A DNA stretch of 64,000 bases from JAJKIP01 sp037200685 (GCA_037200685.1 JBBCIG010000016.1:558001-622000); one strand, 5' to 3'; shown: positions 43,054-50,689, counted from the first letter of the stretch. The notes: generated by a model not told the origin, from the sequence alone. Numbers and translations: made by a program.

Positions 43054-43067
43054 CTTTAGTATTATTG

Positions 43068-43101
43068 AAATAAATTTTTAGCCTTGTCTAAAAATTTATT
43101 T
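43068..43101 (-). promoter_or_regulatory. 14-bp perfect hairpin at the 5' end of the di-heme operon transcript
   Basis: AAATAAATTTTTAG and CTAAAAATTTATTT pair perfectly around a 6-nt loop. The -7 box for this gene ends 4 nt upstream of the hairpin, so the hairpin would start at about +1 of the mRNA and could protect or regulate it. Confidence 0.55.
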
Positions 43102-43104
43102 AGC

Positions 43105-43112
43105 CAAATATA
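43105..43112 (-). promoter_or_regulatory. -7 promoter box TATATTTG for the di-heme/Rieske/porin operon
   Basis: The minus strand reads TATATTTG (plus CAAATATA), about 50 nt before the start codon of the di-heme gene. A -33 TTG is not clear. Confidence 0.5.
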
Positions 43113-43178
43113 CACTTTTGGAGATCACTTTGAACTGGCAGAGAGAATATTTTTTGGAACTGTCTTGTGGAGAAATCG

Positions 43179-44012
43179 CTACTTCTTCTTTTTCAACGCA
43201 TTCAGGAAAGTTCTTTCGAAGCTGACCAGCCAGCTATTATTGGTCATCCTGTCCATATCGCTGTTCAACTGGAAACGGTAGCCGATATTTAGTTTGGCAT
43301 TGCTGTTAAAAATAAATTGAACTGCAGGAGCTATATCAACGTAATGCTTTTTTATATCTAATAATTGTTGCCCCAGTAATTCTGCATAGAGATTTACGTT
43401 CAGCTGTTTATAACTTGTATATTCTACTGGTAATACCAAAAACCCTGCGGACAAAGAATAATTAAGAGATTGGTAACCCCTTTCAGGTATATATAGCACT
43501 TTATCCGTCCTGGATTTATGAAGCACTTGTGTATTACTTACTATCGCTGAAATGGCCAGTTTATGCATCAATTGTGTAACGATCAGTCCCAATTCAACGC
43601 CGCCCTTATCTCCCATCAAACTGATTTCATCGTAATGAAAGGGTGATCGTGTTTTAGAAACATCCGCATATACCGCCATTCGGAAATGCTTATGAATATC
43701 ATCTTTGGAAAGAAAACGATACTTGGCATATAAAGAAGCGGATTCAAAACGAAAGTTATCGGTATGCATATTTGCAAAGGTGGCGGAAACATGCACCATC
43801 CATTTCTTATTAATGCCCAGCATAACTTCGGGCATATAGCGTTGTGAAAAACGACCGTAAATATTATCGCTGGATACAAAGTGCCCGGTCAGTTTAGTAC
43901 TTATAGAATGCGCCGGCATATTAGAAGCCGGTTCTGTGTATACATACAGTTCCTGTGCTTTTAAATGAAAAACAAAAAGCACGGCTATTATTAAGCTGCA
44001 ATATTTTTTCAT
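43179..44012 (-). CDS. outer-membrane beta-barrel protein, 277 aa
   Basis: Signal peptide MKKYCSLIIAVLFVFHLKAQ precedes a chain of alternating polar/aromatic strands (MPEVMLGINKKWMVHVSATFAN, SLYAKYRFLSKDDIHKHFRMAVYADVSKTRSP, LNIGYRFQLNSDMDRMTNNSWLVSFERTF). The last strands look like a small beta barrel. It is the last gene of a metal/thiol cluster on this strand, 14 bp after tlpA-like, which suggests an outer-membrane role in that system. No family name is certain. Confidence 0.65.
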   Translation of the reverse strand: MKKYCSLIIAVLFVFHLKAQELYVYTEPASNMPAHSISTKLTGHFVSSDNIYGRFSQRYMPEVMLGINKKWMVHVSATFANMHTDNFRFESASLYAKYRFLSKDDIHKHFRMAVYADVSKTRSPFHYDEISLMGDKGGVELGLIVTQLMHKLAISAIVSNTQVLHKSRTDKVLYIPERGYQSLNYSLSAGFLVLPVEYTSYKQLNVNLYAELLGQQLLDIKKHYVDIAPAVQFIFNSNAKLNIGYRFQLNSDMDRMTNNSWLVSFERTFLNALKKKK

Positions 44013-44026
44013 GGTGAAATATCGGT

Positions 44027-44521
44027 CTATGATCCGAGCAGGTCTTTCAGCGCTTTTTCCAATTCCTTTGTATCAAGGTCCATCGCAATCACTTTTCCCT
44101 CTTTATCTATAAGGTAAGAAGTCGGTATCTGGTAAATACCCCATTGATTACCGGTCTTTGCTTCCCATCCACCATTATCAATCACCTGCAGCCATCCTAT
44201 TTTATCTTTCTGCACTGCCTTTCTCCACGCGGTTTGGTTTTCATCAAGTGAAACACCCAAAATCTCAAACCCTTTGTTTTTGTATTTGGGATAAAGCTTT
44301 ACCATTTTTTTATTGGTAGCACGGCAAGGCCCGCACCAGGACGCCCAAAAGTCCACCAGTACCACTTTTCCTTTTAAAGAAGAAAGCTTCAGGGTATCAC
44401 CATTCAACGCAGGCAAAGAAATTTCATAAGCCTGTTGGCCATAATGTACCTGTGAAAATGATGAAAACGTTATGGAAAAGAAGAAGACTAAAAGAAAAAG
44501 CTGTTTTCTAAGGCTGATCAT
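44027..44521 (-). CDS. TlpA-type thioredoxin-fold protein, exported
   Basis: Signal peptide MISLRKQLFLLVFFFSITFSSFSQ, then a TlpA/ResA-like domain with VVLVDFWASWCGPCRATN (redox CxxC), GVSLDENQTAWRKAV and the cis-proline segment IPTSYLIDKEG. It acts in the periplasm as a thiol-disulfide reductase, here probably keeping metal-binding cysteines of its neighbours reduced. The gene begins 48 bp after an HMA-domain gene with a hairpin between. Confidence 0.9.
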   Translation of the reverse strand: MISLRKQLFLLVFFFSITFSSFSQVHYGQQAYEISLPALNGDTLKLSSLKGKVVLVDFWASWCGPCRATNKKMVKLYPKYKNKGFEILGVSLDENQTAWRKAVQKDKIGWLQVIDNGGWEAKTGNQWGIYQIPTSYLIDKEGKVIAMDLDTKELEKALKDLLGS

Positions 44522-44535
44522 AGATTATTTTTAAA

Positions 44536-44562
44536 ATTCCTCCCGCCTGAAGCGGGAGGAAT
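44536..44562 (-). terminator. hairpin between the HMA and TlpA genes
   Basis: ATTCCTCCCGC pairs perfectly with GCGGGAGGAAT (11 bp) around CTGAA, followed on the minus strand by a T/A-rich tract. It can end or attenuate the upstream transcript and leave TlpA at a lower level. Confidence 0.65.
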
Positions 44563-44569
44563 GGATTAA

Positions 44570-45115
44570 TTAAATAGTGACATGGTACACTCTTTCATTC
44601 ACTCCCACACCATCTTTCTCACAGCAAGTGCCTGCCTTACCTGTCTGGATACATGGCATCTTTGTAGCGGCAGTAAATCTTTTAAAATTCTTTACCGATA
44701 AAAAATCCTTGTCTACGACAGTGATCGTCTGCTCGCCATTCAGCACCTGGTCATTCACTTTTAAAAAATGAAAATGGTCATTACCAAGTGCTACATGTTT
44801 ATCATTTGCAACGCTGACATTATCAAACTTACCAGTAATCGTAAATGCAGCAACGGAAAAACCAGCATCCTCTACCGCATTCTTCATCGCATCAATATCA
44901 ACATTTGCTTTGTCTTTAAACACAATTGCAAAAGATGAATGTTTAATATCGGAGCCCACTGATTCTATAAAAGGTAATGACTTTAATGCTTTGTAAATAG
45001 CATTGTTGCACATCGCACAAGTAAGGCCACTCGCCTGCAACGAAGCTTTGGTAAACTGCGCCTGTGCCTGGAAAGCCATCATCACTACCAAAACTATAAT
45101 TAATATCTTCTTCAT
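44570..45115 (-). CDS. exported HMA-domain (heavy-metal-associated) protein, 181 aa
   Basis: Signal peptide MKKILIIVLVVMMAFQAQAQ, then ASGLTCAMCNNAIYKALKSLP, the HMA motif with CxxC (CAMC) that binds Cu+ or similar soft metals, and the strand KANVDIDAMKNAVEDAGFSV. The remaining ~100 residues are beta-rich with the pattern HVALGNDHFHFLKVNDQVL and a Cys pair near the end (PCIQTGKAGTCCEKDG). It probably handles copper in the periplasm. Neighbour of another HMA protein, TlpA and HYC_CC_PP. Confidence 0.85.
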   Translation of the reverse strand: MKKILIIVLVVMMAFQAQAQFTKASLQASGLTCAMCNNAIYKALKSLPFIESVGSDIKHSSFAIVFKDKANVDIDAMKNAVEDAGFSVAAFTITGKFDNVSVANDKHVALGNDHFHFLKVNDQVLNGEQTITVVDKDFLSVKNFKRFTAATKMPCIQTGKAGTCCEKDGVGVNERVYHVTI

Positions 45116-45137
45116 AAAACAACTTTAAAGTTACAAA

Positions 45138-45596
45138 TCAGGATTTCTTTCCGCAAGTCCCATTTTTACAGCATTCCGCATCCGTGCATTTGCTCATATC
45201 GGCGCATTTACCGTCTTTCATTTCGCAAATGCCTGCAGCACAGCAATCAGCCTTTTCGTCAGATGATCTCTCGTACTGGCAACATGCGTGCAATTTGTTA
45301 TACGCTTCTTCAGTAGTTTTAAAATCCCGGGTATCATAGCCTGCGGCGGCTACTCCTTTCTGAATCTTCGCAGCATTAGTAGAAGAGCTATTGTAAGTAA
45401 CAGTCAGTTGTTTTGCATCAACATCCCAATCGGCTTTGGCAGCGCCTGCCTTTTTAGCCGCTTTCTCGATATTGCTTTTACACATACCGCAATTACCGGA
45501 TACAGGAATGGTTTCCGTTTTTGCTTTTTGAGCGAAAGAGAAATTAGCAATGGCCATCAGTATAGCCACGAAGGAAAATATTCTAAACGTTTTCAT
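45138..45596 (-). CDS. exported HMA-domain protein with Cys-rich tail, 152 aa
   Basis: MKTFRIFSFVAILMAIANFSFAQ is a signal peptide; I start at this ATG rather than at a TTG nine nt upstream. The HMA motif is VSGNCGMCKSNIEKAAKKAG (CGMC). The C-terminal ~45 residues contain ten cysteines in CC or CxxC spacing (ACCQYE, ADCCAAGICE, ECCKNGTCG), a metallothionein-like cluster. Strong candidate for copper or mercury binding in the periplasm. Neighbours are another HMA protein and a HYC_CC_PP protein. Confidence 0.85.
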   Translation of the reverse strand: MKTFRIFSFVAILMAIANFSFAQKAKTETIPVSGNCGMCKSNIEKAAKKAGAAKADWDVDAKQLTVTYNSSSTNAAKIQKGVAAAGYDTRDFKTTEEAYNKLHACCQYERSSDEKADCCAAGICEMKDGKCADMSKCTDAECCKNGTCGKKS

Positions 45597-45723
45597 GATA
45601 ATCAATTTGAAGATTTGATAATTTGGAAATAAGAAATAAAAGACCGGAAGTCCGGCGTAAGAGATCAGAATTCAGAAGGCCATTTGACATAATGACCCTA
45701 ATGACTACTGACTTCTATCCATC

Positions 45724-46116
45724 TCAAATCCTGAAAACGCAATTTTGCAAATAGGTATCCTGTCCGGATAATAAAGGAGGAGAATGATCCTGGTTATTTT
45801 GTTCTTTTGAATCAGTATAAAAAGAAGCGACAATGAATTCAGAAGGAATACTAACTAATTGATCCAAAGAAGGTAATTCAAAAAAAACGAGCGGTGTTAC
45901 TTTCTGGTCTTCTTCCATCTTCACGATCTTCACTTCATCATGGCAGCATCCGTTTGATGCATTGATGTCCATTTTACAGGTGCCGCATTTTTTACCTTCT
46001 GCTGCGAAGAGTTCAGTAGATGCCAGCCTGTTCATGCAATAATGAAAATTGACCAATACCCCGCTGGTAACAGCGAGATAACAAATAAGCACTATGGAAA
46101 CCAATACTTTTTTCAT
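45724..46116 (-). CDS. HYC_CC_PP family exported protein
   Basis: MKKVLVSIVLICYLAVTSGVLVNFHYCMNRL contains the HYC signature after a signal or membrane helix; KKCGTCKM, NGCCHDE and SPPLL complete the CC and PP motifs of this Bacteroidetes family. A start at MKKVLVS is preferred; the longer ORF from 46155 adds MRNSGIGSIFTLF, which breaks the signal peptide. The family has conserved cysteines and usually stands beside HMA or copper genes, as it does here. Function not known; possibly metal sensing or delivery. Confidence 0.75.
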   Translation of the reverse strand: MKKVLVSIVLICYLAVTSGVLVNFHYCMNRLASTELFAAEGKKCGTCKMDINASNGCCHDEVKIVKMEEDQKVTPLVFFELPSLDQLVSIPSEFIVASFYTDSKEQNNQDHSPPLLSGQDTYLQNCVFRI

Positions 46117-46207
46117 GAACAGTGTAAAGATACTACCAATACCTGAGTTGCGCAATGACTTTGCTCATCCTTTTTCTTAGAATGATGGGACAATTTTGAT
46201 TTATCAA

Positions 46208-48208
46208 TTAGTTAACAAAGCTCCAGAAGATACCAAAGCGCAAAACAAGACCGGGATAAGGATAGCCGGGAGCGGCGAAATTGTTATGGGTGAACCCGAA
46301 GTCGCCATCTTTCACCCGTACGGTGTTGAGATTTTCCGCACGAAAATAAAGTTTGAAAGATTTAATACGGAAGTGAACATACCCTGTGATATCGGGCAAA
46401 GGATTTTTGATGCGGATACTATCCTGGTAAAAAAATTGCCCGGTCACAGGAGAATAACCATCCGCATTATACGGCGTATGATAACGGACTTCCGCACCAA
46501 ATGCGATATTTAAATTTTTTAACCCGAGCTTTCCTTCATAACCAATCCTGTTTCTTGTAAAAACAGTCGGCACATTCACCGGTGCATTACCCAGTCGTTG
46601 TTGGAAATAAATATCCGCATGCCAGAACCAGCTCTTGCCGATCTTTATTGTTTTCTGCAAAGCAATTTGCAGCATATTGAATAAAGTGCTTTCCTGCCCC
46701 GGCTTATAGAAATCAGTAAAGTAAGTGTAATTCGTAAGTAAATAATAGTGGCCAGTCAACCGTAATTTTAAAACAGGCTGGTAGATGGAAGCAAAAAGAT
46801 GCGTTGTATTTTCTTTTTTAAAATCGGTGATCGTGTTTCCTAAATAAAACTGGCTGCGTGGATCATAGACAAACGAAGGTGTGCGGTTTACATTTTCAAA
46901 ACCCAGTTGAATGGAACCGATCTTCTTCCCGATCAACCGCTCCAGGCTGATATGCGCCTGGTAATCGCCGGCATTCATGCCTGTAAAATATAGTTTGCCA
47001 TTCGCTTCAATATCCCATTTTTTATTTCGGGTTTGGTTGCGGTATTCCGCATGCCCGAAAACATTATAAAAATTCCGGCTTCCTTTCAGGTTATTTAATG
47101 AAATATTTTGAATAGCTGCTCCCAGCTTTATAAACTGTTGCAGGTTATTCGCATCAGGGAATTGATAAATAGAAAAATCATTTACAATTTCTTTCCATTG
47201 ATCCTGCAATTGCACGGTATCAATTGAACTTGAAAGTGTAGTATCATAATTATCTTTATAATAAGCGGAATCACCTACATAATCCCTGAAGTTATAAGAA
47301 GATTTACTGTATTGAAATGTATGTTCAAACCGCAGCCGCGGGTAAAATAATGGTATAACTGATGAATCCGTTACCAGCGAATCCTTTCTGCCTAAATCAT
47401 ATTGCTGCCGCAGCAACACGGTAAAATCTTTATAGCGGGTGCCCGTTCCTACATCCGTGCTGAAAAAATTTGTGCCGTAAGGCGGGTCACCGCCAATCTT
47501 TGTTTCAATATTAAACCGGTCTTTATACGTAGGATCATTCAAATAATCCGCATCATCTTTTATACCGCCGTTCTCGCCGCCTTGTATTTTATTTCCCAGC
47601 AATACAAAATATACATTGTACCGCTTTTTAACGGACTGGTACCATGAAGTAAAAAGATAATTATTATGGTTTGATTTCTGGTTCTTAAAAATACCCGGTG
47701 AGTTAATCAAGCGGTATTGAAACAAAAAGTTCCAGTTCGGTTTTATATTCTGCGTATGCACCAGGTTGATCTGTTGCTCCGCACGGGAAGCCAGCAAATA
47801 ATTTAATTCAGAATACGGCCGCGTGGTATTAAAGAACCTTACTCTTTCCAGCTTCCATTTATATATATCATAAGCATGAAAGCCCGCATCCCAACCGGAT
47901 TGCAAAAGAGGAGAAAATAAAATGGAACGGGACGCTGCCCCGGTATTTCCCAAATAAATATTAGTAGCTGGTACCGGGGAACGAAGGCTGTAATCGTTAA
48001 TAGAAGAATCCAGCGAATAATTGCGGGTAGAATCGAGGTAGCGAAAACGAACGGTGATGGAATCTTCAAACCTGTCCCTTCTTGTTAAACTATCACCACC
48101 AGCCTGGCCGCCTTTGATACTTCCCATTTGCTTCAGCCTTCCACCACCCTGGCGAATCAGTTCTCTTTGCCCAAATGCAGCAGCAGAAAAGAATAAAAGC
48201 CCGATCAA
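46208..48208 (-). CDS. outer-membrane porin (Porin_10-like), 666 aa
   Basis: After a signal peptide (LLFFSAAAFGQ) the chain is beta-rich with strongly alternating strands: RSILFSPLLQSGWDAGFHAYDIYKW, ERVRFFNTTRPYSELNYLLASRAEQ, NWNFLFQYRLINSPG, and ends in PYPGLVLRFGIFWSFVN. This fits the putative porins of Bacteroidetes (Porin_10). The size is typical. The start is a TTG (48208); coding sequence continues upstream as LAKKFTYLLL without any ATG, giving a better signal peptide from a CTG at 48235. So the true start is probably non-standard or a base is missing. Confidence 0.75.
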   Translation of the reverse strand: MIGLLFFSAAAFGQRELIRQGGGRLKQMGSIKGGQAGGDSLTRRDRFEDSITVRFRYLDSTRNYSLDSSINDYSLRSPVPATNIYLGNTGAASRSILFSPLLQSGWDAGFHAYDIYKWKLERVRFFNTTRPYSELNYLLASRAEQQINLVHTQNIKPNWNFLFQYRLINSPGIFKNQKSNHNNYLFTSWYQSVKKRYNVYFVLLGNKIQGGENGGIKDDADYLNDPTYKDRFNIETKIGGDPPYGTNFFSTDVGTGTRYKDFTVLLRQQYDLGRKDSLVTDSSVIPLFYPRLRFEHTFQYSKSSYNFRDYVGDSAYYKDNYDTTLSSSIDTVQLQDQWKEIVNDFSIYQFPDANNLQQFIKLGAAIQNISLNNLKGSRNFYNVFGHAEYRNQTRNKKWDIEANGKLYFTGMNAGDYQAHISLERLIGKKIGSIQLGFENVNRTPSFVYDPRSQFYLGNTITDFKKENTTHLFASIYQPVLKLRLTGHYYLLTNYTYFTDFYKPGQESTLFNMLQIALQKTIKIGKSWFWHADIYFQQRLGNAPVNVPTVFTRNRIGYEGKLGLKNLNIAFGAEVRYHTPYNADGYSPVTGQFFYQDSIRIKNPLPDITGYVHFRIKSFKLYFRAENLNTVRVKDGDFGFTHNNFAAPGYPYPGLVLRFGIFWSFVN

Positions 48209-48312
48209 TAACAGGTATGTAAATTTCTTAGCCAGAGTAAGAATTAATTTGAATTAAGCGGCTGCAAATTAAGCACAATATGGCATTAAAACTGTTAAAT
48301 GAAATTATAGAG

Positions 48313-48419
48313 AGGGGAACACGGATGACACTGATTAAAATGGATACTCACGGATTTTTTTCTGCTCCGTAAAGTGAAATAATCTGTGTTCATCTATCCC
48401 ATCCTTATCATCCGTGTTC
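48313..48419. repeat. GAACACGGATGA repeat unit, first copy
   Basis: Begins GAGGGGAACACGGATGACAC, contains ATACTCACGGATTTTTT and closes with the complement TCATCCGTGTTC, so the unit can form a long hairpin. A second unit follows at 48440. Common type of intergenic repeat in this phylum. Confidence 0.65.
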
Positions 48420-48439
48420 AAAAAAAATTTAGCCAGAAT

Positions 48440-48616
48440 GAGGGGAACACGGATGACACAGATTGAACGGATACTCACGGATTTTTTCTGCTACGCAGAA
48501 AACAGGTAAGACATTCTTAGTATAGTAAACTTCAGGCTCCTATTATTAGTATATCCTGGATTTCGCTTTATAAAATAATCCGTGGCAATCTATTTTAATC
48601 CGTGCCATCCGTGTTC
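48440..48616. repeat. GAACACGGATGA repeat unit, second copy
   Basis: The same start (GAGGGGAACACGGATGACAC) and ATACTCACGGATTTTTTCTG as the first copy, ending in CCATCCGTGTTC. The copies are direct repeats, each with inverted ends. Confidence 0.65.
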
Positions 48617-48624
48617 AAAAAAAA

Positions 48625-49449
48625 TTAAACGGCTGCGATCAATTCCTTAAACAACATCGCCAGTTTTGGCTCCGCCTCTTTCGCAGCCTGCAACACTTCT
48701 TCATGCGTAATAATATTATCATCTTCACGAATACCGATATCGGTAACGATACTCACCGCAAACACCGGCAATCCCATGTGATTGGCCACGATGCATTCCT
48801 GCACGGTGCTCATTCCTACCACATCGCCGCCCACTGCATGTATCAATTTATATTCGGCTTTTGTTTCAAAGGTTGGGCCCGTCACCGCTACATACACGCC
48901 TTCTTTTAAATCAATATTTTTCTTCACTGCGATTTCTTTCGCTTTTTTAATCAAATCTTTTTTATACGGTTCGCTCATGTCAGGAAACCGCGGACCGAAT
49001 TCTTCTACATTTTTCCCGATTAAGGGGTTTGGTGTAAACAAACCGATATGATCTTTGATGATCATGATATCGCCGACTTTATAAGATGTATTCACTCCGC
49101 CGGCCGCATTCGATAACAATAATAATTTAACGCCCAGCATCTTCATCACCCGTATCGGGAACACCACTTCCTGCGTGGAGTAGCCTTCATAATAATGAAA
49201 ACGTCCCGCCATGGCTACCACCGTTTTGCCACTCAGCTTTCCGAATATCAATTTCCCGGAATGGCCTACTACTGTTGACACAGGAAAATGAGGAATCTCT
49301 TCATACGGCACTTCCTTTTCTACTTTTATTTCGCTGGCGAAATTTCCCAACCCGCTACCCAGCACGATGCCTACTTCCGGCGCATGTTTGTATTGCTTTT
49401 TCAAAAACTTTACCGTCTCGTCTAATTGTTTTAAAACTTTCTTAGCCAT
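48625..49449 (-). CDS. purine nucleoside phosphorylase (PNP-I, inosine/guanosine type)
   Basis: The PNP/MTAP signature is complete: VGIVLGSGLGNF, HFPVSTVVGHSGKLIFG, VVAMAGRFHYYEGYS, LLLLSNAAGGVN, FGPRFPDMSEPY, YVAVTGPTFETKAEY and VGMSTVQECIVANHMGLPV. The enzyme splits purine (deoxy)nucleosides with phosphate to base and (deoxy)ribose-1-phosphate. I start at MAKKVLKQLDETV; the in-frame codon 21 nt upstream is weaker. Cytosolic trimer in the family. The gene is alone, with the repeat region before it. Confidence 0.9.
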   Translation of the reverse strand: MAKKVLKQLDETVKFLKKQYKHAPEVGIVLGSGLGNFASEIKVEKEVPYEEIPHFPVSTVVGHSGKLIFGKLSGKTVVAMAGRFHYYEGYSTQEVVFPIRVMKMLGVKLLLLSNAAGGVNTSYKVGDIMIIKDHIGLFTPNPLIGKNVEEFGPRFPDMSEPYKKDLIKKAKEIAVKKNIDLKEGVYVAVTGPTFETKAEYKLIHAVGGDVVGMSTVQECIVANHMGLPVFAVSIVTDIGIREDDNIITHEEVLQAAKEAEPKLAMLFKELIAAV

Positions 49450-49544
49450 ACATTTTTGTTGAATCCCCAAATATAGTTTTTGTTTTGATCTTCCACAAAG
49501 GCTTGATGATCTCGCAGTTTGGGAGAAATATTATGTACCCAGCT

Positions 49545-49620
49545 GTGGTGCCCTGATCATCTTCGTTGCGTCGCACTCTTCATCTTCCTGTTCGCTATTC
49601 AGCATTTGCGAAGTTTTGCG
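49545..49620 (-). repeat. dispersed repeat, GAGTGCGACGCAAC family (inverted copy)
   Basis: Core at 49565-49578 on the minus strand, with ATGCTGAATAGCGAACAGGA before it on that strand, as in the copy at 5538. It lies between PNP and the XRE gene. Confidence 0.7.
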
Positions 49621-49664
49621 GTAGTATTTCATCAGCCTGTTTGCGTTGTCTTTGGATAACGGAA

Positions 49665-49680
49665 CCCGATAGCTATCGGG
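49665..49680. repeat. perfect palindrome CCCGATAGCTATCGGG
   Basis: The same 16-bp palindrome as at 37607-37622. Flanking ACGGAAC/GTCTGTTCCG extend the symmetry loosely. Confidence 0.75.
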
Positions 49681-49718
49681 TCTGTTCCGTTCAGGAGCGG
49701 AACAGAGTTCCGCTTTCC

Positions 49719-49925
49719 TTATTGCCAATCCTTTTCTTCAAGTTCAAATATCTCGTCGGTTTTGCAATTAAGTATTTTGGCGATCTTAAAAGCTAACATT
49801 GTAGAAGGAACAAATTTGCCTGCTTCAATTGCAATGATCGTTTGCCGGGCGACCTTCACTTTTTCCGCTAATTCCGCTTGCGTTAAATTATGCCTTGCCC
49901 GCTCAACTTTTATACTGTTTTTCAT
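49719..49925 (-). CDS. XRE/Cro-type small HTH regulator, 68 aa
   Basis: The chain is one helix-turn-helix domain (ERARHNLTQAELAEKVKVARQTIIAIEAGKFVPSTMLAFKIAKIL) with the ending NCKTDEIFELEEKDW. It belongs to the YozG/small XRE group that represses its own operon. The gene overlaps the end of the upstream membrane gene by 4 bp, so both are one transcript that starts at 50385-50354. Putative operators lie within this promoter. Confidence 0.85.
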   Translation of the reverse strand: MKNSIKVERARHNLTQAELAEKVKVARQTIIAIEAGKFVPSTMLAFKIAKILNCKTDEIFELEEKDWQ

Positions 49926-50332
49926 TCCTCTGTATTTAGAGTTGCCTGGCGCTTCAGGTAATAAAAACTTCCTGTGGCTATGATTAACGTGAGTGCTAAA
50001 AATTGATAAGCTGAAATAGAAAGGATAATATCATGCTCCCGTTTAAAACGCCAATTAAGAAATATATAATTATACAGATGCGTAATAAAAAAAGCAACGA
50101 TAATAGCCCTCGTCAATGCTTTGAATTTGAGGCCTTGTATCATTTCATCGTCTGTCCTTTCTTTGGAAAAAAAGATAAAAACAAGTCCCCAGCTAAATCC
50201 GATTGCTAATTCATTCAGGTCAAAGATGCCTTTCCTATTATATTTCAGGAAGAAGCTGATGATACCAGCAATGATCACCAGCAAGCCCAAAATTTTTGTC
50301 CAATAAGAGTAAGGAAATGAATTCTGTTTCAT
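49922..50332 (-). CDS. small four-helix membrane protein coupled to the XRE regulator, 136 aa
   Basis: Four hydrophobic segments (LGLLVIIAGIISFFL, ELAIGFSWGLVFIFF, AIIVAFFITHLYNYIFL, AYQFLALTLIIATGSFYYL) with short charged loops. It resembles DUF-type membrane proteins that pair with small XRE regulators (YozG-like pairs) but has no named function. The stop overlaps the start of the regulator gene. Confidence 0.7.
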   Translation of the reverse strand: MKQNSFPYSYWTKILGLLVIIAGIISFFLKYNRKGIFDLNELAIGFSWGLVFIFFSKERTDDEMIQGLKFKALTRAIIVAFFITHLYNYIFLNWRFKREHDIILSISAYQFLALTLIIATGSFYYLKRQATLNTEE

Positions 50333-50344
50333 AAAATGTAAGTT

Positions 50345-50385
50345 TTACATTACCAAATGTAATGTATAGATTACATTTTTCAAAA
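50345..50385 (-). promoter_or_regulatory. promoter with embedded operators for the membrane/XRE pair
   Basis: On the minus strand TTTTG (plus CAAAA at 50381-50385) and TACATTTG (50361-50354) are 19 bp apart. TTACATT-ACCA-AATGTAA (50345-50362) and AATGTA-TAGAT-TACATT (50361-50377) are overlapping perfect palindromes that cover the promoter. They are the likely binding sites of the small XRE repressor. Confidence 0.65.
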
Positions 50386-50505
50386 TTGTAAGGACATTTC
50401 TGCTGACTTGATATGAAGCACAGTTATATGAAGTTTTATGCTCCGGAGGAATGTTTTGTACGAACTCCAAATTTGATAAGGCACAATGCGTTCCGCTGGA
50501 ACAAG

Positions 50506-50543
50506 GGTAAAGGTGCCACGGTTGCAACCGTGGCACCTTTACC
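50506..50543. repeat. perfect 38-bp palindrome
   Basis: GGTAAAGGTGCCACGGTTG is followed directly by its exact reverse complement, with no loop. As RNA it could form a very stable hairpin; no T-tract follows, so a plain terminator is not supported. It sits between the XRE pair and a copy of the main dispersed repeat. Confidence 0.8.
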
Positions 50544-50557
50544 AAATGAAGACACTT

Positions 50558-50643
50558 CGACAATGCCCAGTAGAATTACCGGACGATGAAGAGTGCGACG
50601 CAACAGACGATCATAGTAGCAATGCAGCCGGGCAAAAAATAAA
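50558..50643 (+). repeat. dispersed repeat, GAGTGCGACGCAAC family
   Basis: Core at 50591-50604, flanks CCCAGTAGAATTACCGGACG before and AGACGATCATAGTAGCAATG after. Closest relative is the copy at 33565. One frame reads KSATQQTIIVAMQPGKK-stop. Confidence 0.8.
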
Positions 50644-50681
50644 ACCTCTCTTTTCAATAACCGGCAACAATGTGTAAGGCT

Positions 50682-50689
50682 TATCTTCG
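50682..50689 (+). promoter_or_regulatory. -7 promoter box TATCTTCG for sucC
   Basis: Same box variant as before the DnaJ-domain gene and pyrD, 16 nt before the sucC ATG at 50706. It lies after an in-frame upstream codon (50670), so that codon cannot be the start. Confidence 0.45.

Noticed and set aside
49531..49728. Minus-strand ORF of 65 aa next to the XRE gene
   Set aside because: It is built from the CCCGATAGCTATCGGG palindrome and the GAGTGCGACGCAAC repeat, so I treat it as repeat DNA. A repeat-derived peptide cannot be fully excluded.
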